This document shows positions 25,791 to 34,925 of a DNA stretch of 54,807 nucleotides, one piece after another. The notes under the pieces were generated by a model that saw only the letters and a program-made list of their open reading frames with translations, did no database searches and was not told the DNA's origin. Numbering within the stretch: position 1 is the first letter of the stretch; every line of letters begins with the position of its first letter. Source of the stretch: Oligoflexia bacterium (GTDB lineage Bacteria; Bdellovibrionota; UBA1018); NCBI GenBank assembly GCA_903935335.1, contig CAIZRG010000043.1, positions 1-54,807 of the forward strand. Direction: 5' to 3'. The translations under genes and the position numbers were made by a program.

Positions 25791-25880
25791 TGAGCCCTTG
25801 AGTTTATTTTGTGACCTGGTGCATTATTTAGCTAAAAAACTTGTGGTAAGTATTTAAAAAATCTCAGCTCACTAAAAACT
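25791..25880 (+). pseudogene. Decayed remnant of the glmM 3' end, carried by the tandem duplication
   Basis: This stretch aligns with 23650-23760, the last codons of glmM plus the following bases. Shared blocks include TGAGCC, CATTATTTAGCTAAAAAA versus CATCATTTAGCTAAAAAA, GTAAGTAT versus GCAAGTAT, and ACTAAAA. About 20 bp is deleted inside, so it encodes nothing. It marks the upstream border of the duplicated unit. Confidence 0.75.
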
Positions 25881-25991
25881 AGAGTTATTAAGTCCCCCGA
25901 TAACGGTTTTTTCTTTTCTCTTATGAAATCATGTTTTAATCTTAATTCTATTTTTTAATTGATTTTTAATGAGTTTGATAAGTTTATTTGA

Positions 25992-27545
25992 ATGAATAAG
26001 ATAAATTTTTTTAGGATAACTGTTTTTCTTTTTCTCATAAATTCTGTTTTCTTATTTGCTTGGGCTGGGAGAATTGATCGAACTCAACTTGGCGAAGTTC
26101 TTCAAAATCATCAAGAAATTTTTAGTAGCTCATTAGAGAGATATGAAGATCAGATTAATTATTTCAATGACATGAAAATCAATCCAGAAATGAAAAAAAA
26201 GTTTTTTGAAAAATTTAATGAAGGAATTACAGCATCGAATGCTGAAGATGTTCTAAAATTATTAATTTATTACACTTCCAGATACATTGTTGCTCAATCA
26301 CACAATATTATTGTTAGCACTAGCATGTTAAGTAAGTTACAGGAAAATTTATTGGCAGTATCCGATGAAGTCCTTCTATATCAAGTTTCTCGTGTCTTCA
26401 ATCAGTTCTTAAAATCTCGGTCTGATGATCTTGACTTTCGAAATATCGTCTCACAAGTTGAGTTTAAAAACGACACTGAGCCAGTTATTCCTTGCACATT
26501 CTCTGGGCTAGAAAAAACTGCTCCACCTTATAATCAATATCTTATTGAAGAAGCAACTCTGAAGTTTCAGGACCGAGAGTTACTTCTTAGGAGTTTATAT
26601 CCCTTCATTTCTGAGGCCTATTTAGATATTGAGTCTTTGTTTCAGTTAGAAGGTGATCTTTACTTAAAATGGATGCTCAGTCATGAAAAAAGTGAGCTGA
26701 TAAATCCAAACGCAGCAGGTCTTTTTTATGCCTATCAGATCGATATCAATGTAGCCTCAAGTCAAGTAGCCACTAAGTTTTATCGTCAGAAAAAACAAAA
26801 ATTTAGTATTATGGGTTTTTCTAATCCTTATGAATTCATGATAAATTTAAGAGACTACAAAAAAATAATCGTACCAGATGAGTCCTCTCGAAAGCATATG
26901 GAAGAGAATTTTAAAAGATCTAGAAAGCGATATCCATTGCCATTTCGCCATATACAAAGAATTCGTCGTTATGATTTTGATGTCCTGAATAAGTTTATTG
27001 GAATTCCTAAAAGTATTATATATGCTCTAGGCCTTTCTGATCTGCCAGTTTCAACTGAATCTAAGAGTGTAGACTCAGAAAATTTAAGAGCTATTCATAA
27101 GTCTCAGCCTTCAGAAGAGTTTTCTTAAAAGACAGATCAGTTTCATTTGTCGAATCAAACACAAATATTTATCCGGAAGTTATTTCAGCTTGAAGAATGG
27201 GAAGGTCAAGCTGTTAACATTGAATGGGATGAGATGGAGATGGCTTATAGTCATCTTAAAATGGCCTTGGAAAGAAAAACAGGGGAAGACACAAAACCTT
27301 TAAACCAAGGAGGTTTCGTGCGAACCTTGGTTGCTCTCAATCCAAAGGGATTTGAGCGTAGAGAAAATTTTCATAAATTCCATGGTCTTGCAGATCGCTT
27401 TTTACCAAAAAATGTAGAACGTCTCCAAAGAACCTTTGTTAAGTTTGGGTGGACTCCGGATCGTCTTTTGAGTATTCAATGGAAACCTAAAGATGAGTAT
27501 ATTCAAATTATAAATAATTACTCGAGCTCCAGAGATTTTTTTTGA
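25992..27545 (+). pseudogene. Second copy of the secreted gene, split by one in-frame TAA
   Basis: The product resembles the 23852 protein closely: same signal peptide end (FAWAGRIDRTQLGEV), and near-identical NQYLIEEATLKFQDRELLLR and LYPFISEAYLDIESLFQLEG. The reading frame ends at TAA 27126-27128. The same frame then continues through the entire conserved C-terminal domain to 27545. The intact copy has CAA at the corresponding EFSQ position, so one C-to-T change explains the stop. The Lys-rich linker is largely deleted. It may be a pseudogene, or two proteins, since a TTG at 27147 could restart the C-terminal domain. Confidence 0.75.
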
Positions 27546-27665
27546 TAGAATAATACCAACTAAATAAAATAATTAATTAAATAATAAAATATCAAGATTT
27601 TAAGGGGACATTTAAAACAGAAAGAGACCCAAGAATTAAGATGAAGCTACTCACTCTTCATCATC

Positions 27666-27837
27666 TTTAATCTGTATTAAGTTCTCCACCTCCAGACCCT
27701 GCATAGACTATTAACTTATTTTTATTATTTGGATGTATTCCGATGCCAGAAAATACACCAATGCTTAGTGGTTGAGGGGACTCCGAAATAATTTTAAAAT
27801 TTTTATCAACTTTTTGGAACATGAACATCAGAGACAT
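27666..27837 (-). pseudogene. Possible frameshifted small reading frame after the toxin fragment
   Basis: On the minus strand an ATG at 27837 opens MSLMFMFQKVDKNFKIIS and stays open to an A6 run near 27718-27723, where it stops. Removing one A would continue with KLIVYAGSGGGELNTD to a stop at 27666. It overlaps the end of the toxin fragment. The rest of 27546-27805 is AT-rich and shows nothing else. Coding status is doubtful. Confidence 0.25.
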
Positions 27838-28450
27838 GGGTCCGTAAAATAGTTAATGTAAATCTATCTTTAATCTGTGTTGGGCTTAATCCTGCTATTG
27901 CGCTTTTTCTCATTACAAATTCACCTACTTGGTTATCAGCTGTATGCACTCTAACCCAAGTTGTATCTCTAAATGTCTTGGATTCAACCACATGAGAATC
28001 CAGTTGAAAGGGAGGAGTTTTAGGCCAAAAAGAAAAATGCGTCTGATTCACATGCTTCGCTGTATGAATAGCTTTAATTTGAGCATGTTTAGTGAATCCC
28101 GGAAGCAGATGAGAAACCTTGTCGTACAAGAGCTGTCCTTCATGAAGAGCAGATTGAAAGGCTTGGCGATCTTTTAAGATTCGAGAGGCTTCCTCAAACA
28201 CTTGAAACATCTTCGTGGCAACTCGAGCACTGTTGCTCACTCCCAGGCTCATTACTCCAACAAAGGCTACTCCTCGCTCGAATTTTGAAAGAGCTTCTCC
28301 AGTAACGATATTTTTTCCTGTAAATAGTTCGTAAGTTGATCTGCCAAAGCCAGTCACCGGATCAATGCCTAATCCGATGTCTACTAATGTTTTTGTAATC
28401 TCTAGGATTGATGAAGAAGCCTGATTCCGATATCGATGAAGATGGAAATA
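27806..28450 (-). pseudogene. C-terminal fragment of a polymorphic toxin (pre-toxin TG-like region)
   Basis: The frame is open from 28450 (just after an in-frame TAA) to 27806. The obvious GTG at 28357 falls inside conserved sequence. The segment GIDPVTGFGRSTYELFTG, followed by KNIVTGEALSKFERGVAF, matches the pre-toxin TG linker found just before toxin domains in Rhs/T6SS/CDI-type polymorphic toxins. About 110 residues follow (FSFWPKTPPF, WVRVHTADNQVGEFVMRKS), which would be the toxin domain; I do not recognise it. The large N-terminal delivery part is missing, so this is an orphan or remnant. Confidence 0.6.
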
Positions 28451-28565
28451 TTAAAAATTTATGCTCAAGAAATTTGGCTAAAGTTTAGGTAATTATTTTA
28501 TGTAATTGCTATAACTCAAGAAAATCAGCTTTTTAGTGTGAGATTTCGAGAGATGTTTAGAGAAT

Positions 28566-28763
28566 TTAGTGATTACACTCAGGCCGCCAAAGCTGATCAA
28601 TGCAGAGGTTTCTATTCGGATCTTCTATAGAACTTTTTGGTGGTCTTGGATGTAAATTGTCGAAAGTCTTAATAGGCCAAACAGTAACACGATCAGGAGT
28701 GGATAACGGAGCTGTCGTGCAGGCAAAAAAAAAGAAAAGAAAAACATATCGAAGTAACTTCAT
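28566..28763 (-). CDS. Small lipoprotein
   Basis: About 65 residues from ATG 28763; an upstream in-frame GTG at 28784 adds seven. The N-terminus MKLLRYVFLFFFFACTTAP is a lipoprotein signal with the lipid-bearing Cys in FFAC. The mature part is short and Pro-rich (HPRPPKSSIEDP) and ends with a second Cys pair region (NLCIDQLWRPECNH). I do not recognise the family. It lies alone between the toxin fragment and tsaE. Confidence 0.6.
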   Translation of the reverse strand: MKLLRYVFLFFFFACTTAPLSTPDRVTVWPIKTFDNLHPRPPKSSIEDPNRNLCIDQLWRPECNH

Positions 28764-28847
28764 AGCATTTATACTGAGTATCACACTCTCTATGCTTTGA
28801 AAACTTCAAGCTTCCTCACCAAAAGTTCACTTTTTAGTTCCATCTCA

Positions 28848-29357
28848 TTAAAAAAAGATTTTGAAAATTCGGATGTTTCGTAGAGAAGGGGTCTCAATTG
28901 AGTAAGATAATTCCACGCGCCAAATTTTTCCAGATTGAAGCACTTTTTTTTCAAATTCAGGAAAAGCGGAGAGCCACTCAGAAACTGTGATTAAAGATCT
29001 TTCCCAATAGTAACTTAGAATCCCTGCATCTTGGATTTCAGTCTCAGATTTTAATCGGTAGAAATCAATATGAACTACTCCTCCTTGAGAAGATTCGTAT
29101 TCATGAGCAATAGCAAAAGTAGGACTGCCTTCTGGTGGTTGTTCAATTCCAAGTCCCAATAATAAAGAACGAGCAAAGGTTGTTTTTCCAACGCCCAACG
29201 GTCCTTCTAATAGAACACGATCTCCCGCAGTAAGCTTCTGGGAAAGCTCTATGGCTAACTCGCAAAGACGAGACTCAGAGGAGTTTGACTCGGCCTTCCA
29301 TAGGAATGGAGATTTCTGGTGATTTGATTTCTTTGAACGCATTTCCAATATTTTCAA
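28848..29357 (-). CDS. tsaE: tRNA threonylcarbamoyladenosine biosynthesis ATPase TsaE
   Basis: A 169-residue P-loop protein: Walker A GPLGVGKTTF, then SPTFAIAHEYES (the 'SPTF' switch), VVHIDFYRL (Walker B region) and the conserved W-E segment (ITVSEW). TsaE cycles the TsaB-TsaD complex that makes t6A37 in ANN-decoding tRNAs. Its first 28 codons overlap the 3' end of the nnrE/nnrD gene by 83 nt in another frame. Homology starts within the overlap (about residue 24), so the overlap is at least partly genuine. Starts at 29357 or 29342 are both possible. Confidence 0.9.
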   Translation of the reverse strand: MKILEMRSKKSNHQKSPFLWKAESNSSESRLCELAIELSQKLTAGDRVLLEGPLGVGKTTFARSLLLGLGIEQPPEGSPTFAIAHEYESSQGGVVHIDFYRLKSETEIQDAGILSYYWERSLITVSEWLSAFPEFEKKVLQSGKIWRVELSYSIETPSLRNIRIFKIFF

Positions 29358-30870
29358 TGATATCAGGAGCAGTCATACTACGATGACCATAGGTTTGTGC
29401 AGCAAAATTCCCTGCTAAGCTATGTAAATAAACACCTAACAAGGTTGCCTGAAAACTATCCATTTTTTGACCAATCAGACCACCAATCATTCCGGCTAAA
29501 ACATCTCCGCTCCCAGCTGTTGCCATCCCATCATTTGGATAGTGATTGAGGTAAAGCTCGTCTTCGGTGGATCCAATCAGAGTTGCAGCTCCTTTCAATA
29601 AAACAGTTGAGTGAGTTCTTGTGACGGCTTCTCTGACAGCTGCAATAGGATCTTGTCTTATATCCTCTTTGCTTATTCCCAGAAGACGACCCATCTCTCC
29701 AGGGTGAGGGGTAAGCACTGTTGGAGCCCTTCTCTCCATGAGATAGGAATGAAGATTATGTTCAGCAATTAAATTAAGTGCATCTGCGTCAAATACAACC
29801 GGTCCTCGGTAATTTGTTAAAAGTTCTTCTAAAAGTTGCTGTCCTTCAGGTCTGAGTCCTAAACCAGGACCTACTACAATACTTGAATAGTTATAAAGGG
29901 TATCTTTGTAGTGCTCATATTCATACCCAGTCAAGTGCAATGGCACAGACATGGTTTCACTGGGTAACTTGGCTAACAAAGTCTCATAGCTATCTTGCCA
30001 GCTAGCTACCGTGACTAAGCCTGTACCCATTTTATGACACGCACTTGCTGCCATTGAAATAGCACCTATTCTTCCAGGGCTTCCTCCAATTAAAAGAGTA
30101 TGGCCAAAAGAATTTTTATGCCCATATCGATCTCTTTCTTTTAAAAGAGCACTCATTGGGTTTTTCATGAGTAAAAATTTACTACCTTCTTTACGAAATT
30201 TAGGAGGAAGAGAAATGTCTACATTAATGAGTTCTCCTCGACGAGCAGCTCCTGGAGGTAAAAAATGTCCAAGCTTTGGAAAACCAAATGAAATGGTTTG
30301 AGTTGCTAAAATAGAGGTCCCAAAGATAGCTCCAGTATCACCGCTTACTCCTGTTGGAATATCAAGCGCCACGACCTCAGGACAGTTAAAAGCATTAATG
30401 ATTTCAACAATATCATAAAATATTCCCTCTAAACTCGACTTAAGGCCAGTTCCTAAGATTCCATCTACAATTGTAAAGGGTCCTGTTGAACTCTGAAAAA
30501 ATTCCTGAAGATCTGAAGCAGACTCTAAATAAATTAATTTAGATTTCATCTTTTTTAAAATCTCAAAATTTTTTAAAGAAGCTCCTTTGTAACCAAAATC
30601 AGGTTGAAGATGAAAAACTCTCACTCTTCGATCTAAGCATAAAAAGCGCCTTGCAACTACAAAGGCATCTCCAGCATTGTTTCCTTTGCCTGCAAAAATA
30701 AGGATTTCGGTTGTTCTTCCTGCATGAGGAAATTTTTCTAAGAGAATTTGAGTAGCAGCTCTTCCAGCATTTTCCATGAGAATGTGGGCTTCAATCCCAT
30801 ATTCTTCTTCTGCAATTCGGTCTAATTCTCTCATTTCAGCGCTTGAACAAATTCTCATGGGGGTCAACAT
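29275..30870 (-). CDS. nnrD: Bifunctional NAD(P)H-hydrate epimerase / ADP-dependent dehydratase
   Basis: The 531-residue fusion has an N-terminal YjeF_N epimerase domain (about 1-215; MENAGRAATQ, GKGNNAGDAFVVARR, DGILGTGL, ALDIPTGVSGDTG). The C-terminal ribokinase-like dehydratase domain (about 230-515) has YGHKNSFGHTLLIGGS, LTPHPGEMGRLLG and the catalytic GSGDVLAGMIGG. Together they repair hydrated NADH and NADPH. It is followed by tsaE, a neighbour seen in many bacteria. Confidence 0.94.
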   Translation of the reverse strand: MLTPMRICSSAEMRELDRIAEEEYGIEAHILMENAGRAATQILLEKFPHAGRTTEILIFAGKGNNAGDAFVVARRFLCLDRRVRVFHLQPDFGYKGASLKNFEILKKMKSKLIYLESASDLQEFFQSSTGPFTIVDGILGTGLKSSLEGIFYDIVEIINAFNCPEVVALDIPTGVSGDTGAIFGTSILATQTISFGFPKLGHFLPPGAARRGELINVDISLPPKFRKEGSKFLLMKNPMSALLKERDRYGHKNSFGHTLLIGGSPGRIGAISMAASACHKMGTGLVTVASWQDSYETLLAKLPSETMSVPLHLTGYEYEHYKDTLYNYSSIVVGPGLGLRPEGQQLLEELLTNYRGPVVFDADALNLIAEHNLHSYLMERRAPTVLTPHPGEMGRLLGISKEDIRQDPIAAVREAVTRTHSTVLLKGAATLIGSTEDELYLNHYPNDGMATAGSGDVLAGMIGGLIGQKMDSFQATLLGVYLHSLAGNFAAQTYGHRSMTAPDIIENIGNAFKEIKSPEISIPMEGRVKLL

Positions 30871-30966
30871 GAATGATTCCTTTTTCTAGATATGATCAGT
30901 TTGTCGCATAAGCTGTTACTTAGCTCAAGGAATTATGATATCTGTAAGTATCCAATAGAAAGATTC

Positions 30967-31968
30967 CTAAGGGTTGAGGGGAGAAGCAATCAAAGAAAGG
31001 ATTTCTGTGATTTTGGGTACAATACTTTCAGAAGTGACAAAAGCAACAATGCCTCGACATTGAGTTGCAGATCCAGCTCTTACCAAAAGTAACCATTCTG
31101 TTTGTAAAATGCCAAAAGCTCCTCGAATGATATTTCGGTGACTATTTGCTTGAGTAAAAGATCCAGGAGGAGGAAGGTCTACATACCCTGCTTTTACGAA
31201 CTGGTTCCACATTTCAGGAACAACGGTAGGATCCCAATTCAAACCTGTCCAAATTCTAAGCTTAGACTCTCCTAGAACTGCTGCAGTACTTACAAATTTG
31301 GGTGCAGGTGCTTCTGGTTCTTGGGGCAAGATGGCAAGGAAAAGAGCGCCAATCGCTTTTTTTTGTAAAGCGAATGCAATCCCTTTTCCTAATGGGTCTG
31401 CTCCTGTTGCGAGTTTTTCAAAGTCCCAAAGAATCAAGTTTTGGATATTTCTTACTCTTCGCTGAGCTGCCTGAATTTTGGGTGGAGAAGAAGAGCTTAT
31501 AAAATTTTCAGGAGAAGTTTGAGTTTCAGAAGATTCAGTTTTCGAGAAATCTAATTCTGAAGAAGAAATTTCAGGTGTTAGATTGAATGATGGAGTCTCA
31601 GGATTACTTATTGAGCTCTCATGACTGACTTTTTGTTGACCTTGGAGTTCTAGGACTATTTCTGATTCGTCCGCACTTCCAATGGTAATTTCAGGAGGAC
31701 TGTCTTTGGGTATTTCTGGAACTGCTGGGAGAGGTTCTGAGGGTTGTAGTTGCTCAATTTTCGAAGGAGGTAATGAAGGAGGTAAAGGAGGGGGTAAGGA
31801 TGGTGGTAAAGGAGGTGTGGAGATCGATTTTTTGGAGGGTAAGTTAGGTTCGGATAAAGACTTTCGATTTAAAAGCCTAGTGACGCTTGGTATTGACATT
31901 TCAGAGTTTGTTTTCTCGTCAAGAGAGAATTGAGGCGGGAATTCAGGGGGTTTTTTGGGATTCGGCAT
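30967..31968 (-). CDS. Proline-rich hypothetical protein with a conserved C-terminal domain
   Basis: The 333-residue protein has a disordered N-terminal half rich in Pro/Ser/Glu (residues 45-70 repeat PPLPPSLPP; acidic-Ser stretches to about 175). A folded C-terminal domain follows (about 175-333), with RNIQNLILWDFEKLATGADPL, WTGLNWDPTVVPEMW and VAFVTSESIVPKI. It has no signal peptide. The Pro repeats are mirrored as CCTCCTTTACC-type DNA repeats near 31770-31815. I do not recognise the C-terminal domain. It may be a cytoplasmic scaffold or regulatory protein, which is a guess. Confidence 0.6.
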   Translation of the reverse strand: MPNPKKPPEFPPQFSLDEKTNSEMSIPSVTRLLNRKSLSEPNLPSKKSISTPPLPPSLPPPLPPSLPPSKIEQLQPSEPLPAVPEIPKDSPPEITIGSADESEIVLELQGQQKVSHESSISNPETPSFNLTPEISSSELDFSKTESSETQTSPENFISSSSPPKIQAAQRRVRNIQNLILWDFEKLATGADPLGKGIAFALQKKAIGALFLAILPQEPEAPAPKFVSTAAVLGESKLRIWTGLNWDPTVVPEMWNQFVKAGYVDLPPPGSFTQANSHRNIIRGAFGILQTEWLLLVRAGSATQCRGIVAFVTSESIVPKITEILSLIASPLNP

Positions 31969-32113
31969 GACTCGATCTTAAAAATTGACCTCTTTGATCA
32001 CTTAACGGAGAAAAGGACTAAAAAACTTTAGAATTATCTTTAGTAGTTGACGTGTAAGATATGACATGATATGTAATTAAATGAGATTCCTGAATGGAAA
32101 AAGGGAGAAAAAC

Positions 32114-32629
32114 ATGCGTTTAACCTCAAAAGGGCGCTATGCAGTTCGAGCAATTTTAGATCTAACTTTTAACTCAAATGGTAGGCCTGTCCGGTTGCAA
32201 GAGATTTCTGAAAGACAAAATATTTCACTGCACTATTTAGAGCAACTTTTTCGTCGCTTGCGCAAAGGGATGGTGGTCAAAAGTGTTCGAGGTCCAGGAG
32301 GTGGTTATGTGCTTTCTCGAGGAATGGATGATATTTCAGTAAAAGATGTTTTAGTGAGTGTGGGTGAAAATATTAATCCTGCTCGAGATTTAGTTGGGAC
32401 AGGGGATGTAAAAAGTGACACAGTTGAATTTATTTTAACGAAGACCTATTTTGAAAATTTAGGTCTTATTATGCAAGAGTATTTGACTACGACTTCTGTG
32501 GGAGATTTAATTCGAAAAGCTCGAGGAAATCAGGATATTTCAAAATCAACAGTTCCCACTCACGATTTAGGTACTTTTCAAACACCCAATCTTCAACCCA
32601 ATGCTGATAAAGGACGCGATTTATCTTGA
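32114..32629 (+). CDS. Rrf2-family transcriptional regulator lacking Fe-S cysteines
   Basis: I chose ATG 32114 because AAGGGAG lies just upstream and MRLTSKGRYAVRAILDL is the canonical family start; it gives 171 residues. The winged HTH includes QEISERQNISLHYLEQLF and SVRGPGGGYVLSR. IscR-type Rrf2 proteins carry three Cys after the wing; this protein has no Cys at all. It should therefore not bind a [2Fe-2S] cluster and is closer in that respect to CymR. It overlaps the cysteine desulfurase gene by 29 nt and probably regulates it. Confidence 0.88.
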   Translation: MRLTSKGRYAVRAILDLTFNSNGRPVRLQEISERQNISLHYLEQLFRRLRKGMVVKSVRGPGGGYVLSRGMDDISVKDVLVSVGENINPARDLVGTGDVKSDTVEFILTKTYFENLGLIMQEYLTTTSVGDLIRKARGNQDISKSTVPTHDLGTFQTPNLQPNADKGRDLS

Positions 32630-33761
32630 TGCAAATGCTGGAATACCTCTAGGTGCTTCAGTAAAACAACTTCTTTTTTCATTTTTAAGTGAAAGAAGTC
32701 TTTTTAATCCTTCGAGTATTCATTCTCGTGGTAGGAGTGCAAAGCGTGCTTTAGCCGAAGCAAGAGAGCAGGTTGCGCTTTCTTTTGGACCAAAAGTAGA
32801 TCCGGAGCAAGTGATTTTTACTTCTTCAGGAACTGAGGCCAATCAATTAGCTATTCGATCTGTTTTGGAACTTAAACTTTTAAGTCAAGCTACTCCTCAT
32901 TGGGTGACTACACCCGTAGAACATGACTCTAGCTGTCAAATGGTTTCTTGGTGGAAAGCCAAGGGAGGCTCTATGAGTTATTTGCCGGTAAATGAGGATG
33001 GAGTTCCGCAGGTAGAAGCTTTAGAAGAGGTTTTAAAACCTGAAACAGCCTTAGTCAGTTGTATTTGGGTAAATAATGAGACCGGTGTTATTTCTGATGT
33101 TTCTCGCCTTGTAGAGATTGCTCAGAGTTATTCAATTCCAGTACATCTTGATGCTGCTCAAGCTTGGGGGAAGATTCCATTGGACTTAGATGCTCATGGT
33201 GCTCAGTATGTGAGTTTTTCAGCTCATAAAATAGGAGGATTGGGAGGAACAGGAGTTTTGTGGACTCAAAAGGGAAATCCTGTCACTCCTCATTTGCTAG
33301 GAAAACAGGAAAAGGGTCGACGGGGAGGTACTGAGAACCTCATGGGTGCGATCACAGCAGGTGCAGCCGCCAGTCAGCTTGATCCTCTGGCTTGGGTTCA
33401 AAGCATTGAACCCTTGCGTGATCGGCTTCAGGATGTTATTTGCAGTCGAATACCAGGAACTCAAGTCAATGGAGGTCAAGCCAAGCGTGTTGCTAACACA
33501 TTGAACTTGAACTTTAAAGGTCTGAAAAGTGATGGCCTTGTGATGGCCTTGGATTTGGAAGGCTATTGTGTGAGTTCAGGATCTGCTTGTTCGAGTGGTG
33601 CTTTAGAACCCTCCCATGTTTTACTGGCTATGGGTCGATCCAAATCTGAAGCTCAGGCAGCCATTCGTGTTTCTCTATCTGAGGCTCTGTCATGGGAAGT
33701 ATTTGAAAATTTTATACTGACTTTAGAGCGTGCAGTAACCAGACTTCGTCAACTGCCCTAA
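32601..33761 (+). CDS. Cysteine desulfurase (NifS/IscS-like)
   Basis: The 386-residue class V PLP enzyme has the N-terminal IYLDANAGIPLG, the substrate region SSGTEANQLAIRS, PLP-lysine Lys210 in VSFSAHKIGGLGG and catalytic Cys330 in SSGSACSSGALEPSHVL. It removes sulfur from cysteine for Fe-S clusters and thiolated tRNA. No iscU follows; the next gene is mnmA, which needs this sulfur for 2-thiouridine. That suggests a tRNA-thiolation role. The overlap with the Rrf2 gene indicates coupled translation. Confidence 0.92.
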   Translation: MLIKDAIYLDANAGIPLGASVKQLLFSFLSERSLFNPSSIHSRGRSAKRALAEAREQVALSFGPKVDPEQVIFTSSGTEANQLAIRSVLELKLLSQATPHWVTTPVEHDSSCQMVSWWKAKGGSMSYLPVNEDGVPQVEALEEVLKPETALVSCIWVNNETGVISDVSRLVEIAQSYSIPVHLDAAQAWGKIPLDLDAHGAQYVSFSAHKIGGLGGTGVLWTQKGNPVTPHLLGKQEKGRRGGTENLMGAITAGAAASQLDPLAWVQSIEPLRDRLQDVICSRIPGTQVNGGQAKRVANTLNLNFKGLKSDGLVMALDLEGYCVSSGSACSSGALEPSHVLLAMGRSKSEAQAAIRVSLSEALSWEVFENFILTLERAVTRLRQLP

Positions 33762-33797
33762 GAAGTCCTTGGGATCCACACAAAGAAAGAAGGAAAG

Positions 33798-34925
33798 ATG
33801 GGAGTCGATCATCAGGGTAAGAAGGTTCTCGTTGCAATGAGTGGAGGTGTTGATAGTTCGGTCACTGCTGCTTTGTTGAAAACTCAAGGCTATTATGTGA
33901 TTGGTGTTCATATGCAGCTTTGGAATCATGGTCAGGAAAATGTGGAACGCTTTGGGGGTAGGTGCTGTTCTCTAGTTGATTCGAACGATGCTCGTAGGGT
34001 TTGTGATAAGATTGATATCCCTTATTACATCATCAATGCTCAGGATATTTTTCAAGATCAGGTGGTTGACTACTTTGTTCATGAGTATCTTCAGAATCGG
34101 ACTCCCAACCCATGTGTGCAGTGTAATAATCAGATTAAATTTAATTATCTTTTTCAAAAAGCAGATGAATTAGGTTGTGATTGGGTTGCAACAGGACATT
34201 ATTCTCAGGTGATCCAAGATCCAATTTCTCAAACTGCCCATCTATGTAAAGCAGTCGATGCACAAAAAGACCAAACTTATTTTCTGTTTGGTTTGACCCA
34301 AAAAGCTCTCAAGCGAACTTTAATGCCTTTAGGAAGCTTGACTAAAATGATGGTTAGAAAGCTTGCACAAGAATACGGGCTACTTGTTGCCCAAAAAGCA
34401 GATAGCCAAGAAATTTGTTTTATTGGAGAAGAGGGCTATTCAGCATTCATTGAAAAGAGAGTAGCCCAAACTCTGCGGCCTACAGGAATCATTCGAACTT
34501 TAGATGGAATCCCTGTCGGTGAGCATGAGGGTCTGCATCGATATACGATTGGACAACGCAAGGGCTTGCAGCTTCGGGTCAAGGATCCTGACCAGTATTT
34601 TGTTATTGGATTTGATCAAAAAACTCAAACCTTGGTAGTGGGTCCTGAAAAGCACCTTTATCATAAAGAGTTGATGGCAACGGACACAAATTGGATACGG
34701 CCTGTAAATGAACTGAAAGGGTTGCGATGCAAGGCTCGGATTCGCTCTCGGCATGAAGAGGCACTTTGCCGGGTCACTTGTTTTGAAGCTAATCGAATTA
34801 CCGTCGAATTTGATGAGCTTCAGAGAGCTATCACTCCTGGACAGGCCATTGTTTTTTATGATGGGGATGAAGTTTTAGGGGGGGCATTTATTGAGAGTAC
34901 GGATGCTCTAGCAGAGAGGATCTAG
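33798..34925 (+). CDS. mnmA: tRNA-specific 2-thiouridylase MnmA
   Basis: The 375-residue protein has the PP-loop AMSGGVDSSV (13-22), the catalytic Cys106 in NPCVQCNNQIKF and the second catalytic Cys in SQEICFIG. C-terminal beta-barrel segments include HRYTIGQRKGLQL. It thiolates U34 of tRNAs for Lys, Glu and Gln using sulfur passed from a cysteine desulfurase, which is encoded immediately upstream. Its stop overlaps the start of mtaB by one base. Confidence 0.96.
   Translation: MGVDHQGKKVLVAMSGGVDSSVTAALLKTQGYYVIGVHMQLWNHGQENVERFGGRCCSLVDSNDARRVCDKIDIPYYIINAQDIFQDQVVDYFVHEYLQNRTPNPCVQCNNQIKFNYLFQKADELGCDWVATGHYSQVIQDPISQTAHLCKAVDAQKDQTYFLFGLTQKALKRTLMPLGSLTKMMVRKLAQEYGLLVAQKADSQEICFIGEEGYSAFIEKRVAQTLRPTGIIRTLDGIPVGEHEGLHRYTIGQRKGLQLRVKDPDQYFVIGFDQKTQTLVVGPEKHLYHKELMATDTNWIRPVNELKGLRCKARIRSRHEEALCRVTCFEANRITVEFDELQRAITPGQAIVFYDGDEVLGGAFIESTDALAERI

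Noticed and set aside
31682..31933. Plus-strand glycine-rich 83-codon frame
   Set aside because: It is antisense to the proline-rich segment of the minus-strand gene; Pro codons read backwards as Gly.
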